From Thiodiazotropha sp040793985 (GTDB lineage: Bacteria > Pseudomonadota > Gammaproteobacteria > Chromatiales > Chromatiaceae): a DNA stretch of 64,000 nucleotides. Position 1 is the first letter of the stretch. Every line of letters begins with the position of its first letter. This document shows, one piece after another, positions 52,846 through 61,461 of the stretch. The notes below the pieces were generated by a model, which was not told the origin of the DNA, did not search any database, and saw nothing but the letters and a program-made list of their open reading frames with translations. The DNA is taken from assembly GCA_040793985.1 (NCBI GenBank), contig JBFNJI010000038.1, forward strand, positions 9,422 through 73,421, given 5' to 3'. The translations under genes were made by a program, and so were the position numbers.

Positions 52846-53492
52846 GAATTGTTTTCGCTGTCTTTCAGGATACCGTGCCGATAGGCGAGGCGAGTCAGTT
52901 CCACGTCGTTCTTGATGTCGAGTTTATCGTAGATACGCTGCCTGTAGGTGCTGACTGTCTTTGGACTGAGTGAGAGAATATCGGAGATTTCCAGGTTCTT
53001 GTGTCCCTCCAGAATCTGCAACAGGACCTGAATTTCTCTCGATGAGAGTACCTTGAAGGGATTGTCAGAACTTCCCTGCCACTCGGTCAAGGTATGTTTT
53101 CTGGCAACGTCAGAGGCGATGTAGTGATGGCCGCCATCCACCGCCCTGATAGCGCGAATCATCTCATCTGCGGGGCATCCCTTGGTGAGGAACCCCATTG
53201 CACCCACCTCGTGCAGGCGCGAAGGAAACGGGTCGTCATCGAGGACGGTCAGGGCAATAACCTTGAGATCGGGTTTGATGCGCAACAACCTGCGCGTCGC
53301 CTCAATACCGCCCATGCCGGGCATATTGACATCCATTAGCACCACATCCGGAGACGTCTTCTGCACCAGCTCGATCGCCTCTTCACCACTCGATGCTTCC
53401 CCGGAGACATCGATATCGTGGGCTTTGTCCAAGATGCCTTTTACGCCGGTTCTGATCAGTTCGTGATCATCAACCAGCAAAACTTTGATCAT
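52842..53492 (-). CDS. uvrY: Response regulator UvrY/GacA
   Basis: A 216-residue NarL-type regulator. Receiver: MIKVLLVDDHELIRTGV, phospho-acceptor Asp54 in DVVLMDVNMPGMGGIEATR. The LuxR-type helix-turn-helix is LSSREIQVLLQILEGHKNLEISDILSLSPKTVSTYRQRIYDKL. As GacA/UvrY it answers a BarA/GacS kinase and switches on Csr/Rsm small RNAs. The link to uvrC and pgsA is conserved in gammaproteobacteria and supports the name. Confidence 0.95.
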   Translation of the reverse strand: MIKVLLVDDHELIRTGVKGILDKAHDIDVSGEASSGEEAIELVQKTSPDVVLMDVNMPGMGGIEATRRLLRIKPDLKVIALTVLDDDPFPSRLHEVGAMGFLTKGCPADEMIRAIRAVDGGHHYIASDVARKHTLTEWQGSSDNPFKVLSSREIQVLLQILEGHKNLEISDILSLSPKTVSTYRQRIYDKLDIKNDVELTRLAYRHGILKDSENNS

Positions 53493-53660
53493 CTTTGTAT
53501 CTCATCAGGTCCCTCTTGTTTATTTAGGGTTGCCGGACATGCATTCCTTGACCCACTCCGGAATCAACCAGATATCGCTTTTAAACTACCTAATTTACCC
53601 CAAACCGCCTGTCACGGCGAGTACCCAAAGTCATAAGAATTTGATTTCCCAGCACTTTGC

Positions 53661-54152
53661 TCAAGTATATTCCGGCTGCAGCAGACTATCCGCCAACACA
53701 CTATTTTTCCTGGCAAATCTGTGTCCCTGAGCCACACTGTAGTGCAGCCATTTGGAGAGGAAGAGGTTGATTCGCCAACGCTGTTCGAGGGTCGGGTTGT
53801 CTCCCCACCGATGCAGCGGCAGACTCGATTGACGCAGATCCAGGACATCGATCTGCTTTGAGTCATGATAGACCCTGAGCGTCGCATCCGGATCGGGATA
53901 GTCGCCAACGGCATGGCTGAAAAAGTAGGTCAGATGGACGAGCGAGGTGTACGGCGTCTGCTCCAGAACTTCGAGATGGAGATCCATCCCATGTTCAAGG
54001 TTTGATTGATACTTGCCCGACATATCTCCAAGCGCAGGTGCCAGGCGCATCAAGAGGGCATAATTTTCCTCGCTAAGCCCCAGCACCATGCCCATTCTTG
54101 GCCGTACGGCCAATAGCTTGTTCATGCTCCAGGGATATCCGGCACTGTACAT
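53661..54152 (-). CDS. DUF1249 family protein, YqiB-like
   Basis: A 163-residue soluble protein similar to E. coli YqiB: LLMRLAPALGDMSGKY, VLEQTPYTSLVHLTYFF, ATLRVYHDSKQIDVLDL and INLFLSKWLHYSVAQGH line up with YqiB features. The function of the family is unknown; in E. coli it is near tolC and nudF genes, which are absent here. The ATG at 54152 with GAGAG upstream is chosen over a TTG at 54182. Confidence 0.85.
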   Translation of the reverse strand: MYSAGYPWSMNKLLAVRPRMGMVLGLSEENYALLMRLAPALGDMSGKYQSNLEHGMDLHLEVLEQTPYTSLVHLTYFFSHAVGDYPDPDATLRVYHDSKQIDVLDLRQSSLPLHRWGDNPTLEQRWRINLFLSKWLHYSVAQGHRFARKNSVLADSLLQPEYT

Positions 54153-54217
54153 GGCTGGCTTCAACTCTCTCTTCTCAGGCAAGCTCTATTATAGTGGAGC
54201 GAGAGAATGCCAAGCCA

Positions 54218-54253
54218 ACAAAAAACCCCGGACAACTCCATCATCCAGGGTTT
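54218..54253 (-). terminator. Terminator of the thioredoxin transcript
   Basis: Stem AAACCC-T-GGA with TCC-G-GGGTTT (arms at 54223-54232 and 54244-54253, one U-G pair) followed on the minus strand by TTTTTTG. It lies 175 bases past the thioredoxin gene stop. Confidence 0.7.
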
Positions 54254-54428
54254 GACTCGATCGGCTCTCCATTCCCGCTATCCGCTGCGTATTGCACGGA
54301 CAAGCCACCGGGAAGCTGCAAACAGGGTGAATCGGCGAAGCAACCGCCCGTAGACTAAGCCCGCTTCAGATAGGCCGCCGATAACGGCTCATGCAACCAC
54401 TGTTGCCGCCACGAACTGAATCCGGACG

Positions 54429-54806
54429 TCAGGCGTTCTGTCCCTTCTGTTGCTCCGCTTCGACCTGGGCCCGGACCTCGTCCATATCCAGCTCACCCGC
54501 CTTGGTCAGGAGTTCGCGAAAAGCGGATTCAGGCAAGGCTCCCGGCTGGGAAAAGATGATGATATTGTCACGGAAGATCATCAACGTGGGAATCGAGCGC
54601 ACCTGAAAGTGCATCGCCAGTTCCTGCTCTTCCTCGGTATTCACCTTGCCGAATACGATATTGTCGTGATCCTCAGAGACCTTCTCATAGGTTGGCGCAA
54701 AGGATCGGCAGGGGCCACACCAGGGTGCCCAAAAATCGACGATAACAAAATCGTTATCTGTGATCATCGATTCGAAATTATCTTTTGTCAGTTCTACAAC
54801 AGCCAC
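54429..54806 (-). CDS. Thioredoxin family protein
   Basis: A 125-residue thioredoxin-fold protein with active site Trp-Cys30-Gly-Pro-Cys33 in VDFWAPWCGPCRSFAPTYEKV and the cis-proline loop VRSIPTLMIF. No signal peptide, so cytoplasmic. It is about 15 residues longer than TrxA, with an acidic, Gln-rich C-terminal tail (DMDEVRAQVEAEQQKG). A disulfide reductase; whether it is the main thioredoxin cannot be told. AAGGGG precedes the ATG. Confidence 0.93.
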   Translation of the reverse strand: MAVVELTKDNFESMITDNDFVIVDFWAPWCGPCRSFAPTYEKVSEDHDNIVFGKVNTEEEQELAMHFQVRSIPTLMIFRDNIIIFSQPGALPESAFRELLTKAGELDMDEVRAQVEAEQQKGQNA

Positions 54807-54969
54807 ATCACAGCCCCTTGGGGAAAAGGAATAAATTGGAATGATGGTATCAGAATAGCCAATTTAATTCTTCCCGGAATCTTTTTGGCCCTCGATACTG
54901 AACGGTTGCTTCGTATCTGCGGTGGGGATGCGATCGCAAAGCAGATGCGGCGGCATTGCCGCAGATAAC

Positions 54970-54999
54970 GGAGAGACCGCAGTTGGCTACGGTCTCTCC
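54970..54999 (-). terminator. Perfect hairpin downstream of adk
   Basis: GGAGAGACCG, a ten-base loop, CGGTCTCTCC, 36 bases past the adk stop. It has no U tract on the minus strand, so it may be a Rho-dependent stop or mRNA-stabilising stem. Confidence 0.5.
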
Positions 55000-55034
55000 G
55001 CCAGCCAGGCGAATAAATCCCTCAAGATGCCCGC

Positions 55035-55679
55035 TTAGCCCAGACCCTGGAAGATCTGATCGCGAATCTCATCGACACCGCCTACACCGTTGATTTTCAA
55101 GTATTTGCAGGCACCGGCTTCCGACTCACCTGTGTAGAAGCTGACCAATGGTTCGGTCTGATCGTGGTAGACCTTCAGACGGGCCTTTACGGTCTCTTCC
55201 TGATCGTCGTCGCGCTGTATGAGATCCTCACCGGTGACATCATCCTTACCCTCGGTCTTTGGGGGATTATAGATGATGTGGTAGGTACGGCCTGATGCCA
55301 GATGAACCCGGCGACCCGACATACGCTTGATGATCTCTTCATCGGGCACGTCGATCTCGACCACGGCGTCGATCGGCACACCCGCCTCCTTCAGCGAATC
55401 CGCTTGCGGAATGGTGCGGGGGAAACCGTCGAACAGATAGCCGTTTTTACAATCATCCTCAGCGATTCTCTCCTTCACCATCCCCATGATGATATCGTCT
55501 GAAACCAGACCGCCCTCATCCATGATCTTTTTCGCTGCCACACCCAGCTCGCTTCCCGCCTTGACGTGTGCACGCAGCATATCGCCGGTGGAGATTTGAG
55601 GAATCTGATACCTCTCCTTGATGTAGTTTGCCTGAGTACCCTTACCGGCTCCCGGTCCGCCGAGCAGTATGATGCGCAT
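55035..55679 (-). CDS. adk: Adenylate kinase
   Basis: A 214-residue enzyme (ATP + AMP = 2 ADP), the same length as E. coli Adk. MRIILLGGPGAGKGTQANYI holds the P-loop, GDMLRAHVK and DGFPRTIPQADSL the AMP site, and a LID domain SGRRVHLASGRTYHIIYNPP without the zinc-type four-cysteine set. AAAGGAG precedes the ATG. Monocistronic. Confidence 0.98.
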   Translation of the reverse strand: MRIILLGGPGAGKGTQANYIKERYQIPQISTGDMLRAHVKAGSELGVAAKKIMDEGGLVSDDIIMGMVKERIAEDDCKNGYLFDGFPRTIPQADSLKEAGVPIDAVVEIDVPDEEIIKRMSGRRVHLASGRTYHIIYNPPKTEGKDDVTGEDLIQRDDDQEETVKARLKVYHDQTEPLVSFYTGESEAGACKYLKINGVGGVDEIRDQIFQGLG

Positions 55680-55786
55680 CTTGACTCTCCTTTGGATTGT
55701 TATGAGGATCGACGAAGTTTGCCACGCTCAGCAGACTTGAACCAGTCGAGGCTATCAATAGGTGGATATAGGGCATTTATGGAGGA

Positions 55787-55810
55787 GACGGTAACCCCCC
55801 GGTCACCGTC
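55787..55810 (-). terminator. Hairpin downstream of htpG
   Basis: GACGGTAACC (55787-55796) pairs with GGTCACCGTC (55801-55810) with one mismatch and a four-base C loop, 42 bases past the htpG stop. No U tract, so termination activity is uncertain. Confidence 0.45.
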
Positions 55811-55852
55811 CCCACACGTGTTTGAATCGGCAGACTCGGTATGACGAGACTA

Positions 55853-57760
55853 TCAGCCGGCAGCGAGTTTTAGCATCAAGCTATTGAGTCGCCTGACAAA
55901 GGCGGCCGGATCATCCAGCTGACCGCCTTCGGCGAGATGGGCCTGATCGAACAGCACCTTGGTCAGATCACCGAATCTGTCACCGTCGCCTTCACCCTCC
56001 AGGCGTTCAACCAGGGGATGGGTGGCGTTGATCTCCAAGATCGGTTTGGTTTGCGGCGCATCCTGTCCCACCGATTTCAGCACCCTGGCAAGATTGGCGC
56101 TCATATCGTGCTCCTCCACAACCAGGCAGGCGGGAGAGTCGGTCAGGCGCTGACTGACCCGGATCTCTTTCACCGATTCCCCCAGCACATCCTGCATCCG
56201 TTGCAACAGCTCCTTGTGGGCTTCGGTCTGCTTCTCCGTGCTCTCCTTCTCTTCCTTGTCCTCCAGATCGCCCAAGTCGAGGGCGCCCTTGGCCACCGAT
56301 TGCAGCGTTTTGCCGTCAAACTCGGTAAGACTGGTCACCAGCCACTCGTCGACCCGGTCGGAAAGCAGCAGCACTTCGACACCCTTCTTTTTCAATACCT
56401 CAAGATGGGGGCTGTAGCGTGCGGCGGCAGGAGAGTCCGCGGTGATATAGTAGATCTTCTCTTGACCCTCCTGCATGCGCGATACATAGTCCGCCAGGGA
56501 GACATTCTGCTCGTCGGTATCGGCATGGGTGGTGGCGAAGCGTAACAGGCCGGCAATGCGTTCCCGGTTGGGGTAGTCTTCCGCAGGACCCTCTTTCACC
56601 ACCTTGCCGAATTGATCCCAGAAGGTCTGAAACTTCTCCTTATCCCCTTCCGCCAGCTTCTCCAAGGCGCCCAGGATGCGCTTCACATTGGCCTGGCGAA
56701 TGGTGTCGATCTTGCGGTTGTGCTGCAGAATCTCCCGGGATACGTTCAGCGGCAGGTCGTCGGAGTCGACCACACCCTTGACGAAACGCAGATAGCGGGG
56801 CATCAGCTTATCCGCCTCGTCCATGATGAATACCCGTCGCACGAAGAGCTTTACACCATGTTTCTGGTCCCTGTCCCAGAGATCGAACGGGGCTCGCTGC
56901 GGTATATAGAGCAGCGCCGTGTATTCATTGTTTCCCTCGACCCTGTTATGCACATGAAGCAGTGGGTCCTCGAAGTCGTGGGAGACGTGTTTATAGAACT
57001 CCTGGTACTCCTCTTCGGAGATCTCGCTGCGATTTCTCATCCACAGCGCCGTTCCCTTGTTGACCCGCTCGAACTCGGGCGTCTCGGGTTTCTCCTCGTC
57101 TTCGCCGTAGTGCTCCTTCTCCATCTCCACCGGGATGGTGATATGGTCGGAAAACTTGGAGATAATGCTGCGCAGCCGATAGCTCTCGAGAAACTCCTTT
57201 TCGTCCTCTCTCAGGTGGAGAATGACATCCGTTCCCCGGCTCGACTTATCCAGGTTTTCGATGGTGTAGGAGCCCTCTCCCTGCGACTCCCAGCGGACAC
57301 CGTGTTCCGCGCCCAAACCGGCTCGACGGGTGACTATGGTCACCTTGTCAGCAACGATGAACGCTGAGTAGAAGCCGACTCCGAACTGGCCGATCAGCTC
57401 GCTGTCCTTGGTCTGGTCTCCGGAGAGGGACTCAAAGAATTTGCGGGTGCCTGAACTGGCGATGCTGCCGATGGTTTCAGAGATCTCCGGGCGGCTCATT
57501 CCTATGCCGTTGTCGGAGATGGTGACGGTGCCCGCCTCCTTGTCGAAGGTCACCCTCACCTTCAGTTCCGGATCATCCTCAAACAGGGCCTCGTCGGTCA
57601 GGGATTCAAATCTCAGTTTTTCCGCGGCGTCCGAGGCGTTGGATATCAGTTCGCGCAGGAATATCTCTTTGTTACTGTAGAGAGAGCGGATTACCAGGTT
57701 GAGCACCTGACTAACTTCCGCTTGAAATTCAAGGGTTTCCTTATGGGCTTCAACAGTCAT
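55853..57760 (-). CDS. htpG: Molecular chaperone HtpG (Hsp90)
   Basis: A 635-residue ATP-dependent chaperone of the Hsp90 family. N-terminal ATPase signatures: SNKEIFLRELISNASDAAEKL, ISDNGIGM, IGQFGVGFYSAFIVADKV. The middle domain includes the catalytic Arg segment LPLNVSREILQHNRKI, and the C-terminal dimerisation domain ends in ordinary sequence without a MEEVD tail. The bacterial form lacks the charged eukaryotic linker. A sigma-32 promoter lies upstream. Confidence 0.98.
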   Translation of the reverse strand: MTVEAHKETLEFQAEVSQVLNLVIRSLYSNKEIFLRELISNASDAAEKLRFESLTDEALFEDDPELKVRVTFDKEAGTVTISDNGIGMSRPEISETIGSIASSGTRKFFESLSGDQTKDSELIGQFGVGFYSAFIVADKVTIVTRRAGLGAEHGVRWESQGEGSYTIENLDKSSRGTDVILHLREDEKEFLESYRLRSIISKFSDHITIPVEMEKEHYGEDEEKPETPEFERVNKGTALWMRNRSEISEEEYQEFYKHVSHDFEDPLLHVHNRVEGNNEYTALLYIPQRAPFDLWDRDQKHGVKLFVRRVFIMDEADKLMPRYLRFVKGVVDSDDLPLNVSREILQHNRKIDTIRQANVKRILGALEKLAEGDKEKFQTFWDQFGKVVKEGPAEDYPNRERIAGLLRFATTHADTDEQNVSLADYVSRMQEGQEKIYYITADSPAAARYSPHLEVLKKKGVEVLLLSDRVDEWLVTSLTEFDGKTLQSVAKGALDLGDLEDKEEKESTEKQTEAHKELLQRMQDVLGESVKEIRVSQRLTDSPACLVVEEHDMSANLARVLKSVGQDAPQTKPILEINATHPLVERLEGEGDGDRFGDLTKVLFDQAHLAEGGQLDDPAAFVRRLNSLMLKLAAG

Positions 57761-57830
57761 CTTTAGCTTAGGTCTCCGAATTATTAAGATCGACGAGTCT
57801 ATCGCGACTCATTGTTTGTATCGTCGCTTA

Positions 57831-57858
57831 ATATTGGGATGCAAACGTAATTTTCAAG
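57831..57858 (-). promoter_or_regulatory. Sigma-32 heat-shock promoter of htpG
   Basis: Minus strand CTTGAAA (57858-57852), a 13-base spacer and CCCAATAT (57838-57831), close to the RpoH consensus CTTGAAA-N11-16-CCCCATnT. It lies about 70 bases before the htpG ATG, directly behind the stop of the outer-membrane protein gene. Confidence 0.8.
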
Positions 57859-57869
57859 TGGACGGAACA

Positions 57870-59351
57870 CTACAGCTGGGTTGAGACACTGATACTGGCG
57901 AAATTCTCCTTGTAACTGTCAACGTCAGTATCCGCATCGCGGTCAAGATGGGCGATATTGAAATGCACTCTGCTCTCCTGACCAAACTGATATGCCACAC
58001 CCAGGGTCGCGGAGTACTGATCATAGGTCAGCGCTTCCTCCTCGTGATCGGTTCCGGTGAGTCGAAAATAGGCTGTGGTGAGTTGGGTAATCCTGCGGCT
58101 AAGTAACAGAGCCAGCTCGATATCTTCTGTGTCACTGGCCGAAATGTCGTAATCACGTTCGTGATAACCGCCACGCAGACTCAGCAGAGACCTAACCGTC
58201 TGATAAGTAAATTCCGTGTCAAATCGCTTGCTCTCGTAATACTCCTCGTTAATCGAGGGACTGGCGCCGCTCCGATGGATTGAGCTGGTTGATTCGAAGA
58301 CAGGATCTCTCACCAGGTTGCCGAATGCATCAAGACGCTGAAACAGCGATTGCGCACTCAGTTCATCCCGGGCACTGATAAAATCCTGTTCATAGGTTGC
58401 CGTCCATACACTCCTGCTTGACCTGTGACTGAAATCGAAATAGAAGTTATCCCCAAACGAGCGCTCCCCAACACCCAATGCAAACTGGGTTCTGGGTGTG
58501 GGTGTGAAGATAGCCCCCAGACTCCAGGTTGAGTCGTCCCTGTCTTCCGCGACCGCCAATTCATAATCCTCATACCCTGCTGAAAACGCCAATGCCCACT
58601 GATTGGTCAACTTTTGAATGAGTTCAGCACGAAATATTCTGATCTCGTTGTCTTCCTCCAGGTTTTCATAATCCACAATGCTCTGTTGAAACAGCACTTC
58701 CCAGATCTGGGTTGTGAAGGTGCTTCCGCTGGCAAATGCGATCTCCCCCTTTTTCCCGGTACTGTCATTCTCGATATCCTCAGAATAGCTGACCCTATCC
58801 CCGGTCAGTCTTGCCTCCACGACACTGAAGTCACCCAATTTGGCAGTGAAGTAGGGACTGAGACCCAGGGTATAGTAATCCGTGTCGTCCGCCGAACCTG
58901 TTAGACCCTGATGACTCGATCTTCCTGTGCTGGTGATATTCGTCCTATCGGCATTCATCCAACCGTCAAGAAAAAGATGATTCTCGGCGATCTCCACATT
59001 GCCTTCCGCACGCAAAAAATGCACGGCTTCATTGTCGTGCGTTTCGTCCCGGTAGTGGCGATACTCGGGCGCATAGTTGAAATCCAGTGAGGCCCTTCCA
59101 CCCTCTTTGTAGGCAGACAGGGAAGGCCTGAGTACAGTGACCCTGTCGCTCAATCGGTCATCGTCGATCAGCAGTGCGTTATCGGTATAGATATACTGTA
59201 GCTCTACGCTTGGGGAGATAACCCAGTCTGCGGCAGAAACGGTGCTTGCTACGGAGGTCAAACCCACCCCGCACAGAAGATACATCAGTGCCGAGGCTTT
59301 GCCCCCAATGCTTTGATCCATGTCCAAATGATTCAGCTTTTTAATAATCAT
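57870..59351 (-). CDS. PEP-CTERM-associated outer-membrane beta-barrel protein (TIGR03016-like)
   Basis: A 493-residue outer-membrane protein. After a signal peptide ending VSAAD, the sequence is built of alternating amphipathic strands: WVISPSVELQYIYTDNALL, ASLDFNYAPEYRHYRDE, and repeated barrel strands to the C-terminus, ending FASISVSTQL. This layout fits the PEP-CTERM-system-associated outer-membrane family (TIGR03016), usually found in exosortase/EPS gene clusters; here it is apart from prsKRT. The inner ATG at 59351 is preferred because AAGGA lies seven bases before it; the outer ATG is at 59366. It probably helps export or anchor exopolysaccharide. Confidence 0.85.
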   Translation of the reverse strand: MIIKKLNHLDMDQSIGGKASALMYLLCGVGLTSVASTVSAADWVISPSVELQYIYTDNALLIDDDRLSDRVTVLRPSLSAYKEGGRASLDFNYAPEYRHYRDETHDNEAVHFLRAEGNVEIAENHLFLDGWMNADRTNITSTGRSSHQGLTGSADDTDYYTLGLSPYFTAKLGDFSVVEARLTGDRVSYSEDIENDSTGKKGEIAFASGSTFTTQIWEVLFQQSIVDYENLEEDNEIRIFRAELIQKLTNQWALAFSAGYEDYELAVAEDRDDSTWSLGAIFTPTPRTQFALGVGERSFGDNFYFDFSHRSSRSVWTATYEQDFISARDELSAQSLFQRLDAFGNLVRDPVFESTSSIHRSGASPSINEEYYESKRFDTEFTYQTVRSLLSLRGGYHERDYDISASDTEDIELALLLSRRITQLTTAYFRLTGTDHEEEALTYDQYSATLGVAYQFGQESRVHFNIAHLDRDADTDVDSYKENFASISVSTQL

Positions 59352-59428
59352 TTTTTCGTCCTTCATCAGTCGAAATTAGGATTTAACCATTTCTCATATC
59401 GATAACGGCCGCACCCGGGGTGAGCGGG

Positions 59429-59500
59429 GATCGAGATACGATACGCAGGATAAATCCATAAGTCGAGAATTTGGGATCCCCCCGGGATCGATCGGATCCC
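59429..59500. promoter_or_regulatory. GATC-rich palindromic cluster between divergent genes
   Basis: Five GATC sites (59429, 59475, 59486, 59490, 59495) in 72 bp, four of them in 24 bp, inside an inverted repeat GGGATCC (59473-59479) / GGATCCC (59494-59500). It lies about 80-150 bp upstream of the outer-membrane barrel gene and over 200 bp upstream of the phosphoglucomutase gene. A Dam-methylation-sensitive regulatory site is possible. The rest of the 365-bp gap holds no gene I can support. Confidence 0.45.
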
Positions 59501-59716
59501 AACCCCTTTGTAACTTTTTCCCGCGGATGCCATCCAGCCTCTGTCAGTGATTCGCCATGCTACTACAAACTATTGATTATAAGTGCTTTTAGCGATAAAA
59601 CCAGATGAGTGTCCGCTGCCGCCCCGACCAGCCACAATATTGCCGCGCAGGGTTCCCATATGAGTTTGAATATCGCACCATATAGATAAAATGGCACATG
59701 TAGTAACGAGTAGAAT

Positions 59717-61351
59717 ATGAAAAATGTCACAATCGTCACCCAACCCTTCGATGACCAACGGCCCGGCACTTCCGGTCTGAGAAAAAAAGTCAAAGTATTT
59801 CAAACACCTCACTATTTAGAGAACTTTGTTCAATCGATTTTCGATACGCAACCGGATCTTCACGGCGGCACCCTCGTACTTGGTGGAGACGGTCGATACT
59901 ACAATCGCGAAGCGATTCAGATCATATTGCGCATGGCCGCTGCCAATGGCGTGAAACGGCTCCTTGTCGGCCGTGGCGGCCTGCTCTCTACCCCCGCCGC
60001 ATCCGCCGTTATCCGAAAATACAAAACCGATGGCGGCATCATCCTCTCTGCCAGTCACAACCCCGGCGGCCCCGATGAAGATTTCGGTATCAAATTCAAT
60101 ACCCCCAACGGAGGCCCGGCACCGGAGGCGGTCACCGAAGCGATCTACCGCCGTACCAAAGAGATCGGGGAGTACCGACTTTTGCAAGCACCCCCCGTCG
60201 ACCTCGACACCCTGGGTGTAACCGGCCTGGGCGATTGCCGCGTCGAGGTTATCGATTCGGTCGAGGATTATGCCGACCTGATGATGGAGCTGTTTGATTT
60301 CGATCGCATCCGCATGCTCTTCGACTCCGGCGTGTTCAGCATGAAATTCGATGCCATGCATGCGGTAACCGGACCCTATGCAACGGAAATTCTGGAGGCA
60401 AGACTGGGTGCTGAACCCGGAACCGTGATCAATGGAGTACCCAAGCCCGACTTCGGCGGCGGTCATCCCGATCCCAACCTGGTACATGCCCATCAGCTTG
60501 TCGGGTTCACTCAAGGCACCAATGCGGTCAACTTCGCCGCCGCCTCCGATGGGGATGGTGACCGCAACATGATCCTGGGCCGCAATTTTTTCGTCACCCC
60601 CAGTGACAGCCTGGCGGTAATGGTGGCGAATGCTCATCTCATCAAGGGTTATAGCGGCGGCATCAACGGCGTGGCACGCTCGATGCCCACCAGCCAGGCG
60701 GCGGACCGGGTGGCGGACAAACTGGGTTTGCCCTGCTTCGAGACACCCACCGGCTGGAAGTTTTTCGGCAATCTCCTGGATGACCGGAAAATCACCCTCT
60801 GCGGCGAGGAGAGCTTCGGCACCGGCTCCGATCATATCCGCGAAAAAGACGGCCTCTGGGCGGTACTCTTCTGGCTCAACCTGCTTGCGGTAAAACAGCA
60901 GTCGGTGGAGAAGATCGTTAGCGACCATTGGAAGGCGTTCGGCAGAAACTACTATACACGCTACGACTACGAAGCCATCGACAAGACAGACGCCGAAGCA
61001 CTGATGACAGCCTTAAGGGAGAGGCTTGCGCAGTTGCCCGGCCAAACCCTTGACGTTTACCCAGTTGAATATGCCGACGACTTTGCCTACACGGATCCGG
61101 TGGATGGCAGCCTATCAGTACATCAGGGCATACGTGTGGGTTTCACGGGCGGCTCAAGAATTGTCTTTCGCCTATCCGGCACCGGCACCGAGGGAGCGAC
61201 CCTGCGGGTCTACCTGGAGGCCTACGAGGCAGATCCCGCCAAACAGATGCAGACCACCGAGGCAGCGATGACCGGTCTTGTTGATGTCGCCCTGAAACTG
61301 GCTGAAATCGAACAGCGGACAGGACGCACAAAACCCAGCGTCATCACCTAA
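59717..61351 (+). CDS. pgm: Phosphoglucomutase, PGM1-like (alpha-D-glucose phosphate specific)
   Basis: A 544-residue enzyme interconverting glucose-1-phosphate and glucose-6-phosphate, which supplies UDP-glucose for polysaccharide. Phosphoserine Ser113 in ILSASHNPGGPDEDFG, metal site SDGDGDRNMI, sugar-binding CGEESFGTGSDHIREKDG, and phosphate-binding RLSGTGTEGATLRVYL. It resembles animal PGM1 along its whole length, from PGTSGLRKKVKVFQ to the end TGRTKPSVIT, rather than the E. coli type. Start ATG at 59717. Diverges from the outer-membrane barrel gene. Confidence 0.95.
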   Translation: MKNVTIVTQPFDDQRPGTSGLRKKVKVFQTPHYLENFVQSIFDTQPDLHGGTLVLGGDGRYYNREAIQIILRMAAANGVKRLLVGRGGLLSTPAASAVIRKYKTDGGIILSASHNPGGPDEDFGIKFNTPNGGPAPEAVTEAIYRRTKEIGEYRLLQAPPVDLDTLGVTGLGDCRVEVIDSVEDYADLMMELFDFDRIRMLFDSGVFSMKFDAMHAVTGPYATEILEARLGAEPGTVINGVPKPDFGGGHPDPNLVHAHQLVGFTQGTNAVNFAAASDGDGDRNMILGRNFFVTPSDSLAVMVANAHLIKGYSGGINGVARSMPTSQAADRVADKLGLPCFETPTGWKFFGNLLDDRKITLCGEESFGTGSDHIREKDGLWAVLFWLNLLAVKQQSVEKIVSDHWKAFGRNYYTRYDYEAIDKTDAEALMTALRERLAQLPGQTLDVYPVEYADDFAYTDPVDGSLSVHQGIRVGFTGGSRIVFRLSGTGTEGATLRVYLEAYEADPAKQMQTTEAAMTGLVDVALKLAEIEQRTGRTKPSVIT

Positions 61352-61461
61352 CAATGACTAGACAAGTCAGCCGTGAATCGCATATAAAGCAGCTGTAGCG
61401 AGACTGTCACGAGGACTTATTAAACTACATTTATTACAACTATCTAATGGGGAGCAATGAC

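Noticed and set aside
50869..52884. 671-codon open frame on the plus strand opposite uvrC and the UDG gene
   Set aside because: It lies antisense to two clear genes, runs through the gap between them, and its translation has no domain and a Gln/Arg/Leu-rich shadow composition.
59563..59793. 76-codon minus-strand frame with a membrane-like sequence overlapping the start of pgm
   Set aside because: It would have to start inside pgm, has no ribosome site, and its hydrophobic look comes from AT-rich DNA.
59816..60928. 370-codon minus-strand frame inside pgm
   Set aside because: Shadow of phosphoglucomutase; Gly/Asp/Ala-rich with no domain.
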